The position numbers and the translations under genes are program-made. The notes under the pieces are model-generated. The model was given only the letters and a program-made list of their open reading frames with translations, was not told the origin of the DNA and made no database searches. A stretch of 64,000 nt of DNA, taken from positions 62,001 through 126,000 of the forward strand of contig CAMKSE010000008.1 of assembly GCA_946415365.1 (NCBI GenBank). The letters are read 5' to 3'. Below, piece by piece: positions 25,512 through 34,705 of this stretch (position 1 is its first letter; every line of letters begins with the position of its first letter). Origin of the DNA: an uncultured Prevotellaceae bacterium. Lineage in GTDB: Bacteria > Bacteroidota > Bacteroidia > Bacteroidales > Bacteroidaceae.

Positions 25512-26087
25512 TTAGTAAAGCAGCAATAGTCCTGCCACCCCTGTATAGCAGATCATTCGGATAGGGTTGATCTTCAAATAGCCAGTGCCAAAGGCGGTGG
25601 CAATGAGTAGAGCACAACTGATGAAGAACTGCCAGGGATTCTCTGTTGGCGTGGAGAAGTTCTCCTTGTTGCAGAGAAGGAGGGTGGCTGCGGCTAATAG
25701 CCCTACTACGGCAGGGCGAAGGCCTTTGAAAATCGATTGTACCAGAGGTGTGTTCATATACTTCATAAACATCCGGCTAATCAGAATCATGAGTATCAGT
25801 GAGGGCAGTACTAAAGCGAAAGTAGCAGTGACTGAGCCCAGTATGGCCATCGTCTCCCCTAAGCCAGCATTATGGATAGCGGTATATCCGCAATATGTGG
25901 CGCTGTTGATGCCTATTGGCCCGGGTGTCATCTGCGAGATAGCGACGATATCGGTAAACTCTGCCGTTGATAGCCAATGATGTGACTCCACTGTCTCGTG
26001 CTGAATCAGTGACAACATGCCATAGCCACCGCCAAAGCCGAACAGCCCAATCTTGAAAAATGTGATGAATAAACTGAGGAATATCAT
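25512..26087 (-). CDS. Chromate transporter-type membrane protein, half-size (ChrA family)
   Basis: 191 residues, about six helices, equal to one of the two homologous halves of full ChrA. FGFGGGYGMLSLI near the start and ISQMTPGPIGINSATYCGY (about 50-68) are family motifs. It lies 2 bp downstream of a second half-size paralogue; such pairs are thought to form a heterodimer with opposite topology. Known relatives export chromate, but in gut or rumen anaerobes the natural anion is unclear. The gene's 3' end converges with the non-coding RNA terminator. Confidence 0.87.
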   Translation of the reverse strand: MIFLSLFITFFKIGLFGFGGGYGMLSLIQHETVESHHWLSTAEFTDIVAISQMTPGPIGINSATYCGYTAIHNAGLGETMAILGSVTATFALVLPSLILMILISRMFMKYMNTPLVQSIFKGLRPAVVGLLAAATLLLCNKENFSTPTENPWQFFISCALLIATAFGTGYLKINPIRMICYTGVAGLLLLY

Positions 26088-26089
26088 AT

Positions 26090-26635
26090 TCAGTCTTTTT
26101 TATTGGCTGTAAATTTACCATAGCAATAGCCAGCGAGGGCGGCTATTATAATAATATAAATAGGTGAAACGCCAAGGGCCCAGATGGCGAGGGCACAAGC
26201 GACAGGAATCCAGATGGTGAATCTATTCAATTTGGCACGTTGTCCGAGGCGGAAGGTGGGTACGGCAATTAGTGCCACCACAGCCGGACGGATGCCTCGG
26301 AAGATGGCTGCCACCATTTTATTGTCCTTAAACTGACTGAAGAAAATGGCGATGGCGAGAATGATGAGGAACGAGGGTAGGGCCGTGCCGAGGGTGGTGG
26401 CGATGGCTCCGCGTACCTTATTTAATTTATAGCCGATAAAGGTAGCGATGTTGATGGCGAAGACACCTGGACAACTCTGGGCAATGGCAATGAGATCGAG
26501 CATCTCATCCTTCGACACCCATTGTTTTTTGTTCACCACCTCTTCCTCAATCAAGGGAATCATGGCATATCCACCACCGAGGGTGAATATGCCAATCTTA
26601 AAGAAGGTCTTAAACGAGTCCCAATAAATGTTCAC
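26090..26635 (-). CDS. Chromate transporter-type membrane protein, second half (ChrA family)
   Basis: 181 residues with the ChrA half-domain motifs FTLGGGYAMIPLIEEEVV (about 16-33) and AIAQSCPGVFAINIATFIGY (about 49-68), about five or six helices. It precedes the other half by 2 bp and follows purL by 9 bp. The two proteins are more alike in plan than in sequence (QMTPGP versus QSCPGV), consistent with old duplication and specialisation. It may be cotranscribed with purL. Confidence 0.87.
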   Translation of the reverse strand: MNIYWDSFKTFFKIGIFTLGGGYAMIPLIEEEVVNKKQWVSKDEMLDLIAIAQSCPGVFAINIATFIGYKLNKVRGAIATTLGTALPSFLIILAIAIFFSQFKDNKMVAAIFRGIRPAVVALIAVPTFRLGQRAKLNRFTIWIPVACALAIWALGVSPIYIIIIAALAGYCYGKFTANKKD

Positions 26636-26644
26636 TGTTACCTT

Positions 26645-29600
26645 TTACTCTTTTACCTTTTTTTCAACCCATTTACGTGCGTTGACGAATGCCTCAATCC
26701 ACGGCGTTATCTCGTCGTAGCGACGGTCAGCGGGATACCATGCGTTCTGCCAGGGGAATACGGCACGCTCTAAGTGAGGCATCATACAGAGATGACGGCC
26801 GTCTGCAGAGCAGATACCTGCCACGTCGTAGTCAGAGCCGTTGGGATTGGCGGGATAACCGTGATAGTTGTACTTAGCAATCACGTTGTATTCGCTTTCT
26901 GCCCCGGGCAGAGAGAACTTTCCTTCTCCGTGTGCTACCCAAAGACCGAGCTTGTTGCCACTCAGCGAGCCGAACATCACGCTATTGTTCTGTGGAATGC
27001 TCAGTGTGATAAATTCACTCTCGAACTTATGTGAGTCGTTGTGCAGCATCTTTGCACCCTTCGCACCGGTAAGACCGAGTTCCACCATCAGCTGACAACC
27101 GTTACAGATACCCAACGAGAGAGTGTCTTTTCGGGCATAGAACTTATCGAGGGCCTCCTTAGCCTTGGGGTTGAAGAGGAATGCACCTGCCCATCCCTTA
27201 GCGGAGCCGAGTACGTCGGAATTGGAGAAACCACCACAGAACACAATCATGTTGATATCCTCAAGCGTCTCACGACCCGTAATCAGGTCGGTCATCATGA
27301 CGTCCTTCACATCGAAGCCGGCAAGGTAGAGACAATAAGCCATTTCACGCTCACCATTGGTACCCTTCTCACGGATGATAGCGGCCTTGATGCCAGAGGG
27401 CTGACGGCGGTCGGCAGAAATGCCATATTGAGCTAGCATACCAGTGAAGTCCTTATTGAACTTCATCTCCAGAGGCTGCTTCTTGTAGTTCTCGAAACGC
27501 TCTTTAGCCTTGCCGTTGAAGCTCTGCTTGCGATCGAGGAGATAAGAAGTTTTGTACCATACATCACGAAGAGCGTCGATGTCGAAACTAGTGGAACTAG
27601 TCTGACTAGTATTACTAGTTTTATTAGACCAGATGACCTCGATGCTACGGCTTTCTGGCACAGGGTAACCGATCTTGGCGAAGCCCACGCCCTGCTGCTC
27701 CATAAAGACCTTGAACTCCTGCTTGTACTCGTCGCTCACCTCGATGACTACGCCAGGATTCTCAGCAAAGAGGCTCTTGACGATGTCACCATCCTGACAG
27801 AGATCATGCAGGTTGATGTGCATACCACCTTTTTGATTGGCGAAGCACATCTCTAAGAGGGTGGTGATCAGACCACCGGCCGAGATATCGTGACCAGCCA
27901 AAATCCATCCCTTCTCGATCATCTGCTGGATGGCCATAAAGGCATCACAGAAATATTCAGGGTTTTTAACCGTAGGCACATCGTCACCCACCTTGCCCAG
28001 ACTTTGAGCAAAGGCTGAACCTCCGAGGTGCTGTGTGTCGAAACTGAAGTCGATATGATAGATGGAGGCATTCTTATCGTTGACGAGAACGGGGCTCACC
28101 ACTTTCTTAATATCGCTAACCTCACCACCTGCACTGACAATCACCGTACCTGGAGATATAATCTTCTCGCCGTTGGGATACTGCTGACTCAAAGAAAGCG
28201 AGTCTTTACCCGTAGGCACATTGATATGTAGATCGCAGCAGAAATCGCTCAAAGCCTTTACGCCGCTATATAGGCGGGCATCCTCACCTTCCTGAGAACG
28301 GCAGGGCCACATCCAGTTCGCAGAGAGACTCAGTGAGTCCATACCCTCTGCCAGAGGTGCCCAGACGATATTTGTCAGAGCCTCTGCCACAGAGAGCACT
28401 GAACCAGCAGCAGGATCAGCTAGACCAGCCTGAGGAGCATGTCCAAGGGCTGTGGCAATACCCTTCACACCACGATAGTCGAGGGCTACAACACCACAGT
28501 CGCTCAGAGGCAACTGAATCTCACCCTGACACTGCTGACGGGCAATCTTGCCTGTTACCGAACGGTCCACCTTGTTAGTCAACCAATCCTTACAAGCCAC
28601 AGCCTCCAATTGGAGTACACGCTCAAGGTATTCCTCAATCTTATCCTGTGAATAAGTCACATCCTCATAATGACGTTCAACGGTATTGTCGCGCATGATA
28701 GTCTTCGGTGAGTGACCGAACATCTGAGCCACATCGAGGTCAAAGGGCTTCACACCGTCACCTTGCTTGAATGAGAAATGAGCGTCGCCAGTGGTCTCAC
28801 CAACGACGTATAGTGGGGCACGCTCGCGTTCGGCAATCTTACGAACATGCTCGATGTGCTTCTCATCGATGAGTAAGCCCATACGTTCCTGACTCTCGTT
28901 AGCGATGATCTCTTTCGAACTCAGCGTCTTGTCGCCGATGGGTAACTTAGTCATATCAATCTCGCCACCACATTCTTCGACGAGTTCAGACAGACAGTTC
29001 AGATGACCTGCCGATCCGTGGTCATGGATAGATACAACTGGATTCACATCCTCCTCGCAGAGAGCTCGAACAAGGTTATAGGCACGTTTCTGCATCTCTG
29101 GGTTGGCACGCTGAACAGCGTTCAGTTCGATGCCATTGCTATAGCGGCCAGTATCAACAGATGATACAGAACCACCACCCAAGCCGATACGATAGTTGTC
29201 TCCACCAACTACGACAACCTTATTGCCCTTCTGTGGCTCCTTCTTCAGGCAGTCGCGCTTGGTACCGTAACCCACGCCACCTGCCAGCATGATAACCTTA
29301 TCATAGGCGTATTTCTCCTGACCCTCCTGATGCTCGAAAGTTAGTACAGAACCACAAATCAGCGGCTGACCGAACTTGTTGCCGAAATCGGACGCACCAT
29401 TAGAGGCCTTTGTCAGAATCTGTTGTGGTGTCTGATACAACCACTGGCGTACGGGCAGGATATCCTCCCAGTCGCGTGAAACTCCGTCATCATCGTGCAG
29501 ACGTGGATATGCCGTCATATAAACAGCAGTGCCGGCGATAGGCCATGAGCCTACACCGCCACCCATACGGTCACGGATTTCTCCACCAGTACCTGTAGCT

Positions 29601-30382
29601 GCACCATTAAAGGGTTCTACAGTTGTGGGGAAGTTATGCGTCTCAGCCTTCAGCGAGATAACACTTTCAATATCTTTCACCTGGAAATAGTCGCTCGTAC
29701 TCTGATCCTTCGGTGCAAATTGCTCAACGACGGGACCCTGTGCAAAAGCCACATTATCCTTATAGGCAGAGAGAATCTTATTCTGGTTTTCCTGAGTGGT
29801 CTTCTTGATCATCGCGAAGAGCGAGCTCTCCATTTCCTTGCCGTCGATGATAAACGTACCACCGAAAATCTTATGACGACAATGCTCAGAGTTAATCTGT
29901 GCAAAGCCGAAGATTTCAGAGTCCGTCAGCGGACGACCGTTCTGCTTCTCCAGTCCGTGCAGATATTCTATCTCCTCTGGACTCAAAGCGAGACCTTCCT
30001 GTTCGTTGTACTCCTCCAGATTATCCACGTATTTAATGGGCTCAGGCTTGATGTTGATGGTGAAGATGTCCTGACGGAGACCGTTATACATGCGCTGCAG
30101 CATCTCGTCGTATTCAGCGTCCTTGCTCGCAACGGGGAAATATTCCTCGATACGGCTGATGCCCTTGAGGCCCATGTTCTGCGTAATCTCGACGGCATTG
30201 GTCGACCACGGGGTCACCATCTCTCGGCGCGGACCAACGAAAAAGCCCTCCAGCTGCTCTGCATCCAAGAGCGTAGCCTCACCGTACAACCAGTTTAATT
30301 CCTTGATTTCCTGTTCACTCAATTGGTGATCAGCCTCCGTGGCAATCACCGTCTTCAGTGGAGTCTGAAAGAAGTGTATCAT
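26645..30382 (-). CDS. purL: Phosphoribosylformylglycinamidine synthase, single-chain
   Basis: Fourth step of purine synthesis: FGAR + glutamine + ATP to FGAM, in the cytosol. 1245 residues, the large PurLQS form. Seen in order: an N-terminal PurS-like region, linker with NSEHCRHKIFGGTF (about 168-181), AIR-synthase-like domains with ETHNFPTTVEPFNGAATGTGGEIRDRMG and HDISAGGL, and a C-terminal glutaminase with nucleophile Cys in GICNGCQLM and LWVAHGEGKF. Between the second synthase domain and the glutaminase an in-frame run of Thr-Ser-X repeats (DNA 27587-27619) looks like an insertion. The start at 30382 is supported by the promoter at 30416-30423. Confidence 0.96.
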   Translation of the reverse strand: MIHFFQTPLKTVIATEADHQLSEQEIKELNWLYGEATLLDAEQLEGFFVGPRREMVTPWSTNAVEITQNMGLKGISRIEEYFPVASKDAEYDEMLQRMYNGLRQDIFTINIKPEPIKYVDNLEEYNEQEGLALSPEEIEYLHGLEKQNGRPLTDSEIFGFAQINSEHCRHKIFGGTFIIDGKEMESSLFAMIKKTTQENQNKILSAYKDNVAFAQGPVVEQFAPKDQSTSDYFQVKDIESVISLKAETHNFPTTVEPFNGAATGTGGEIRDRMGGGVGSWPIAGTAVYMTAYPRLHDDDGVSRDWEDILPVRQWLYQTPQQILTKASNGASDFGNKFGQPLICGSVLTFEHQEGQEKYAYDKVIMLAGGVGYGTKRDCLKKEPQKGNKVVVVGGDNYRIGLGGGSVSSVDTGRYSNGIELNAVQRANPEMQKRAYNLVRALCEEDVNPVVSIHDHGSAGHLNCLSELVEECGGEIDMTKLPIGDKTLSSKEIIANESQERMGLLIDEKHIEHVRKIAERERAPLYVVGETTGDAHFSFKQGDGVKPFDLDVAQMFGHSPKTIMRDNTVERHYEDVTYSQDKIEEYLERVLQLEAVACKDWLTNKVDRSVTGKIARQQCQGEIQLPLSDCGVVALDYRGVKGIATALGHAPQAGLADPAAGSVLSVAEALTNIVWAPLAEGMDSLSLSANWMWPCRSQEGEDARLYSGVKALSDFCCDLHINVPTGKDSLSLSQQYPNGEKIISPGTVIVSAGGEVSDIKKVVSPVLVNDKNASIYHIDFSFDTQHLGGSAFAQSLGKVGDDVPTVKNPEYFCDAFMAIQQMIEKGWILAGHDISAGGLITTLLEMCFANQKGGMHINLHDLCQDGDIVKSLFAENPGVVIEVSDEYKQEFKVFMEQQGVGFAKIGYPVPESRSIEVIWSNKTSNTSQTSSTSFDIDALRDVWYKTSYLLDRKQSFNGKAKERFENYKKQPLEMKFNKDFTGMLAQYGISADRRQPSGIKAAIIREKGTNGEREMAYCLYLAGFDVKDVMMTDLITGRETLEDINMIVFCGGFSNSDVLGSAKGWAGAFLFNPKAKEALDKFYARKDTLSLGICNGCQLMVELGLTGAKGAKMLHNDSHKFESEFITLSIPQNNSVMFGSLSGNKLGLWVAHGEGKFSLPGAESEYNVIAKYNYHGYPANPNGSDYDVAGICSADGRHLCMMPHLERAVFPWQNAWYPADRRYDEITPWIEAFVNARKWVEKKVKE
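27587..27619. repeat. Four ACTAGT palindromes at exact 9-bp spacing inside purL
   Basis: ACTAGT occurs at 27587, 27596, 27605 and 27614, each followed by a variable triplet. The minus-strand reading gives Thr-Ser-X units. A 9-nt period keeps the reading frame whatever the copy number. Confidence 0.92.
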
Positions 30383-30415
30383 ACCTTAATTAATTATTTA
30401 TTTCGAATTTGCCTG

Positions 30416-30446
30416 CAAAGGTACAAATAAGTGAGCGAAATACCAA
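30416..30446 (-). promoter_or_regulatory. purL promoter (-33 and -7)
   Basis: Minus strand: TTGG, 19-nt spacer, TACCTTTG (the -7 at 30416-30423). The spacer shares TTTCGCTCACTTATT with the DUF4359-like promoter at 25087-25117. Confidence 0.72.
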
Positions 30447-30451
30447 AACTT

Positions 30452-33034
30452 TTAGGTATGTCTTTTACTTTTTCTTTGTGACTTCTTGGCAGGGGCAGAC
30501 TTCTTGGCTGAGACCGGCTTGGCGGGGGTGGAGGCGACAGGTGCAGGTTTGACGGGGTTCACATAAGTCTGCTGCTTCATCAAGATCCACGATGCCTCCA
30601 GAATCTTGTTGCGCAGATGCTCTGGGTAGTTGGCGTTTCCTTTGAGGAACCTCTCTATCGTCAGGCGGGCCTCGCTGCTTTTATGTTCGGATAACATGGC
30701 ACGTAGCCATTTGGTCGTAAAGAAGATGTCGCTGGTTTGCTGGATATACTGCAGCGACTTCAGACTGGGCTCAAGATAGGTGTTGTTCGTTGGCTCGTAG
30801 ACATCTGAATTGAGCAGTTGAAGGGCTTTCAGGGCCCACGGCTCATGTTCACGGTTTTGGGGCTTCAGCATCTCGTTGAACAGCTTGAGTTGGAAGGTGG
30901 GATCAGGGGAACAGGCCCGGCTGATGTAGTCGAACTCATATCGCTCATCGTTATTCTTGAGGCGTTTGCGTTGGGTGGTCAGTACAGGGAGATTGATGTC
31001 GCTTCTTACGATTGCCAGTCGGTACGCCATGTTCATATAGTCTCGCTCACTGAATAGCGGGTCGTTGTGTTGCTGCCAGATAGTGTATATTTTGTTAATG
31101 AGTTCTGGTGATGTGGCGTGTTGACTGAGTTTGCGGATGATGAGTTGACGGCATTCTGGGGAGTGGTTCTCGTCAATGAGATCCATCATGCAGAGTTCAA
31201 GGGTTTTTCGCTTGTCGGCAGGCATGTCGAAAGCAATCTTGAACATGTGATCAACGGCAGTGGATATGATAAGGGGATTCTTCTCGGTCATGATGCAACG
31301 GTGGAGTTCCCCAAAGTGTGAGGAGGGGATACGGCCCAGCAGGTAGTTGTCGTGGATGGTCTGCAACAGCGCATAGCGGTTCAGGTCGTTGCGCGTAGTG
31401 AGGAGTCGCTTGGGCAGGATCGTCGTATATTCGTCGTCGAGCGTAAAATGCCCGTAGCCCCTGCCGTCGTAATTGGGGATGATGTAGTTGGGTTTGCCAG
31501 GTACCTTGATGGTGAGGGAGGGCTTCTGCATATCGACGGTGACGATGCGGCTGGTGTCCAGATCGTAGATGAGTCTCACCTGGAACTTCTGGGGCCATAC
31601 GACTCCTCTCCTGTAGGGGTCTGTCTGTGTAATGACAATATTTCCATTTTGATATGAGGTATGTATGGTGGGCATACCTTTTTCTTTCACCCACACATTG
31701 CTGAACTGGCGGATGTCGGCACCGGGTGCTGCCTCTTCAAGGGCTGTGATGAGCTCGTCCCACGAGGCATTGCCGAATAGGTGACTGTTGAGGTATTTCT
31801 GCAGGCCGGTCTGCAGTTGGGGCGCTCCGATCCTCTGTTCGAGATTACGCATCATGACAGGTGCCTTGTCATAGATGATGTCGTCGTAGAGCAGGCTGGC
31901 CTGGTTCATGTTCTTCAGTTCCTGAGCGATGGGGTGGGTTCCGTCGGTACGGTCGATGGCGATGGCGCGTGTCTGATAGGTCTTCAGGAAGTTCAGGTCA
32001 TGGTTGATCTCCGCGAAGTAGTTCCGTGTGATCTTCGATGCCATAAATCCGGCGAGCACCTCCTTGACCCAGACGTCTTCAAACCACTTCAGCGACACGA
32101 GGTCTCCGAACCACAGGTGAGCCGTCTCGTGGGCAATCAGTTCCAATCGGGCTGCCTTCTCTTCCTGGGTGGCGTGCTTCTCGAGGAAGATGCGACGGTC
32201 GCTCATCTGTATGGCTCCAGGATGCTCCATGCCTCCGAACTGGTAGCCAGGGAGCACGACCATCCCATACTCTCTGAAGGGACAGGCAATGCCCGTATAT
32301 CCTTCCATCCACCTCAGCGAAAGGGTCGCCTCATCGAAGATCTGGTCTATCTGGGCCACCTTGGCAGGGTCTGTCTCGCGGTATAATATGCGCATGGGGC
32401 GCCCCTCACGGATGGTGGTCTTCTCATTAAACTTGCCTGCGACAAACGAATAGAGATAGGTGGGTAACTGGCAGATATTATCACTCGTCATCGTTTTCCA
32501 GCCATGGGGCACCTTCAGTGTGGTGACGAACACTGCGCGGAGGTCTGGTTGGTCGAAGCAAGGGAATACGGATCGCGCTTGGTCAGGCACAAAGAGTGTG
32601 TACATATAGTCTTTATTGCGGTTCAGTGCCTTGTCTTTGGAGAAGAACTCCAGTTCAACCTTGTTGGTGCCTTCCTGCATCAATTCCATAGGCATGATAA
32701 TGTGCTCATTATAGTAGGTCACCTCCATAGGAATCCGCTTCTGTTTGCCTTTTGTATTCTCAACATAAACGTAGCATGTGCCATCAAATAGTCCCTGAAA
32801 GTCCAGCACGACGTCCTGCTGGGCTTTTAGGTCGAAGGTGATGATGGCTTTTCCCCAGACGGGCTTGTAAGGGTCGGCTGGAATGTTGAACGACAAATCG
32901 TAGAGGATGTTGCTGATATTTGCTTTCCGGTGGTCGGCAAGTTCCTTGGAAACTCCCTTTGACAGCATCTGAGCCTTCATGTTTTGCATGGTCAGACACA
33001 GTGTCAGTATGAGTAGAATCCTGACAATTTTCAT
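30452..33034 (-). CDS. M1-family zinc aminopeptidase, exported
   Basis: Trims N-terminal residues from peptides, probably in the periplasm. 860 residues from ATG 33034 (MKIVRILLILTLCL); a longer in-frame start at 33058 overlaps the -7 box and is rejected. After the signal peptide comes the M1 N-terminal beta domain (SVFPCFDQPDLRAVF), the zinc site HETAH-x18-E (about 302-325, KEVLAGF), and a helical C-terminal domain. The usual GxMEN substrate motif reads GGMEH here (about 267-271). A Lys/Ala/Pro-rich tail closes the protein. The gene is divergent from the OmpA-like lipoprotein. Confidence 0.9.
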   Translation of the reverse strand: MKIVRILLILTLCLTMQNMKAQMLSKGVSKELADHRKANISNILYDLSFNIPADPYKPVWGKAIITFDLKAQQDVVLDFQGLFDGTCYVYVENTKGKQKRIPMEVTYYNEHIIMPMELMQEGTNKVELEFFSKDKALNRNKDYMYTLFVPDQARSVFPCFDQPDLRAVFVTTLKVPHGWKTMTSDNICQLPTYLYSFVAGKFNEKTTIREGRPMRILYRETDPAKVAQIDQIFDEATLSLRWMEGYTGIACPFREYGMVVLPGYQFGGMEHPGAIQMSDRRIFLEKHATQEEKAARLELIAHETAHLWFGDLVSLKWFEDVWVKEVLAGFMASKITRNYFAEINHDLNFLKTYQTRAIAIDRTDGTHPIAQELKNMNQASLLYDDIIYDKAPVMMRNLEQRIGAPQLQTGLQKYLNSHLFGNASWDELITALEEAAPGADIRQFSNVWVKEKGMPTIHTSYQNGNIVITQTDPYRRGVVWPQKFQVRLIYDLDTSRIVTVDMQKPSLTIKVPGKPNYIIPNYDGRGYGHFTLDDEYTTILPKRLLTTRNDLNRYALLQTIHDNYLLGRIPSSHFGELHRCIMTEKNPLIISTAVDHMFKIAFDMPADKRKTLELCMMDLIDENHSPECRQLIIRKLSQHATSPELINKIYTIWQQHNDPLFSERDYMNMAYRLAIVRSDINLPVLTTQRKRLKNNDERYEFDYISRACSPDPTFQLKLFNEMLKPQNREHEPWALKALQLLNSDVYEPTNNTYLEPSLKSLQYIQQTSDIFFTTKWLRAMLSEHKSSEARLTIERFLKGNANYPEHLRNKILEASWILMKQQTYVNPVKPAPVASTPAKPVSAKKSAPAKKSQRKSKRHT

Positions 33035-33055
33035 ATATACTTTGGTTTTTGTCTG

Positions 33056-33063
33056 CAAATTTA
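33056..33063 (-). promoter_or_regulatory. -7 promoter element of the M1 aminopeptidase
   Basis: TAAATTTG on the minus strand, 22 bases upstream of ATG 33034; it decides the start. Confidence 0.55.
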
Positions 33064-33117
33064 AGTAAAATAATTCTAATACTCAAGTGTTTTTCATTGT
33101 TTTTTGCATTAGATTCG

Positions 33118-33125
33118 TAAATTTG
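33118..33125 (+). promoter_or_regulatory. -7 promoter element of the OmpA-like gene
   Basis: TAAATTTG on the plus strand, 32 bases upstream of ATG 33158, divergent from the aminopeptidase promoter. Confidence 0.58.
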
Positions 33126-33157
33126 CACCGTTAAACCAACTTAAGAACATATTGGAT

Positions 33158-34012
33158 ATGAAAAAGAATGTATTTATGATTGCTTTGGCATTCGGTTTGC
33201 TGATGACCGGTTGTGCCAGTAAGAAAGATCTTGTGAATTGCCAGACCGAGAACAAGTCTCTTACCGAGAGCCTGCAGGCTACGAAAGAGGACCTGGCTGC
33301 AAAGAATGCCCGTATTGCGAGCCTTGAGGAGCAGCAGCGTGGTATGCAGCAGCTACTCAAAAATGCTGAGGACAAGTACGCTAAGTTGCAAGAGTCGCTC
33401 GACAAGAGTCTGACCAATGCCTCGCAGAACAACATCTCTATAGAGAAACTGGTGGATCAGATTAACGAGTCAAATCAGTACATCCGTCATCTTGTGGAGG
33501 TGAAGTCGAAGAGCGACTCTCTGAACATGGTGTTGACGAATAACCTCACTCGTTCACTTTCTAAGGAGGAACTGAAGGAGGTTGACGTGCAGGTGCTGAA
33601 AGGTGTGGTTTACATCTCTCTGGCCGACAACATGCTCTATCAGAGCGGTTCGTACGAGATTAACAGCCGTGCTGCTGAGACATTGTCGAAGATTGCAAAG
33701 ATCATTAAGGATTACAAGGATTATGACGTGCTCATTGAGGGTAACACCGACAATGTGCCCATCTCGAAGCCCAACATCCGCAATAACTGGGATCTCTCTG
33801 CGCTTCGTGCATCATCTGTGGTCCAGGCTCTGCAGAACGACTATGGAGTAGATCCAAAGCGTCTGACCGCCGGCGGTCGTGGTGAGTACAATCCTATTGC
33901 CACCAACGACACAGAGGTTGGCAAACAGCGCAACCGCCGCACGCAGATCATCATTACACCGAAACTCGATGAGTTTATGGATCTCATCGGTCAGGCTCCG
34001 GAAGAGAAGTAA
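33158..34012 (+). CDS. OmpA-family lipoprotein with coiled coil (peptidoglycan-binding)
   Basis: 284 residues from ATG 33158; an in-frame TTG at 33152 is less likely. The lipobox is LLMTGCAS. Residues about 25-125 are a coiled coil (ENKSLTESLQATKEDLAAKNARIASLEEQ). Residues about 150-275 are an OmpA C-terminal domain with LIEGNTDNVPI, LRASSVVQAL, the TAGGRGE loop and NRRTQIIITPK carrying the peptidoglycan-binding Asp/Arg type residues. It tethers the outer membrane to the cell wall. It ends 9 bp before a strong terminator shared with the convergent C_GCAxxG_C_C gene. Confidence 0.9.
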   Translation: MKKNVFMIALAFGLLMTGCASKKDLVNCQTENKSLTESLQATKEDLAAKNARIASLEEQQRGMQQLLKNAEDKYAKLQESLDKSLTNASQNNISIEKLVDQINESNQYIRHLVEVKSKSDSLNMVLTNNLTRSLSKEELKEVDVQVLKGVVYISLADNMLYQSGSYEINSRAAETLSKIAKIIKDYKDYDVLIEGNTDNVPISKPNIRNNWDLSALRASSVVQALQNDYGVDPKRLTAGGRGEYNPIATNDTEVGKQRNRRTQIIITPKLDEFMDLIGQAPEEK

Positions 34013-34020
34013 TAATATAG

Positions 34021-34048
34021 TAGAAAGCCGCCATTCAGCGGCTTTCTA
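34021..34048. terminator. Bidirectional intrinsic terminator
   Basis: An 11-bp perfect stem (TAGAAAGCCGC with GCGGCTTTCTA), 6-nt loop, followed on the plus strand by a T-rich run. It lies between convergent genes and overlaps the last codons of the leftward gene. Confidence 0.85.
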
Positions 34049-34520
34049 CTTTTTCTTTCAAATAGTTCGCGAAGATACGAGCGGCACTCTCCACCTTCGC
34101 AACACAGGGCCGACTCTTATAGTATTCTGCCGTACGGGCCGAAGCGACGTAACTGTTTTGCGCTTTCTCATAGCCCTCCAGGCCGAGGATCTCGGCACAG
34201 ATCAGGCTGCCGTTCTCCGCCTTCGATTGGGCCAGCAGATCCTGCACAACCTTGTAACAGGCCGACTTCCCCTCACGGTCGCTGCCCTCTGTCTGTCCGC
34301 AGTCCAGACCTACGAGCATCACGATGCCCGAGACGGCCCCACACATCATTCGCATGCGGCCTACGCCGCCTCCGAAACCTGTCGCAACCTTCTTGGCCAG
34401 CGTGTCATCGAGGCCATAGAGGTCGGCAAATGCCGCCACCACACTCTGGCAGCAGCCATAACCCGCCATGAAATTGTCCACAGCGCGTACTACCCTTGTA
34501 TCAAGTTCTTTATCTGTCAT
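34035..34520 (-). CDS. C_GCAxxG_C_C family redox protein
   Basis: 161 residues from ATG 34520; a longer in-frame start at 34541 overlaps the -7 box at 34539-34546. Cys pattern of the family: GYGCCQSVV (about 21), MRMMCGAVSGIVM (the GCAxxG core as CGAVSG, about 58), GLDCGQ, SACYKVV, LICAEILG and RPCVAKVE. Such proteins are found in anaerobes, often near redox or electron-transfer genes; function unproven, possibly a cofactor or metal-binding oxidoreductase partner. Monocistronic and convergent with the OmpA-like gene. Confidence 0.85.
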   Translation of the reverse strand: MTDKELDTRVVRAVDNFMAGYGCCQSVVAAFADLYGLDDTLAKKVATGFGGGVGRMRMMCGAVSGIVMLVGLDCGQTEGSDREGKSACYKVVQDLLAQSKAENGSLICAEILGLEGYEKAQNSYVASARTAEYYKSRPCVAKVESAARIFANYLKEKVESR

Positions 34521-34538
34521 AATTGCTATTTCGAGTTG

Positions 34539-34546
34539 CAAAAATA
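34539..34546 (-). promoter_or_regulatory. -7 promoter element of the C_GCAxxG_C_C gene
   Basis: TATTTTTG on the minus strand, 18 bases upstream of ATG 34520. Confidence 0.5.
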
Positions 34547-34643
34547 CAAAAATAGCTTTGGATTGACGCAGTATTTTGCGATTATTGATGTTAATAATAT
34601 CTAAATGGACGGGGAAAGGCTTGTATGATTCGTGGAAAAGGAG

Positions 34644-34651
34644 TAATTTTG
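34644..34651 (+). promoter_or_regulatory. -7 promoter element of the NifU-like/GGGtGRT pair
   Basis: TAATTTTG on the plus strand, 54 bases upstream of ATG 34706. Confidence 0.5.
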
Positions 34652-34705
34652 TAGGCTACAAAGAAGACTAATTAAGTTGTTTAACATTTAAATGTTTTAT
34701 TATCA

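Noticed and set aside
27587..27619. ACTAGT array as a CRISPR, iteron origin or cloning-site artefact
   Set aside because: The units are too short and lack spacers for CRISPR; there is no replication gene nearby; the frame and triplet variation fit natural coding sequence.
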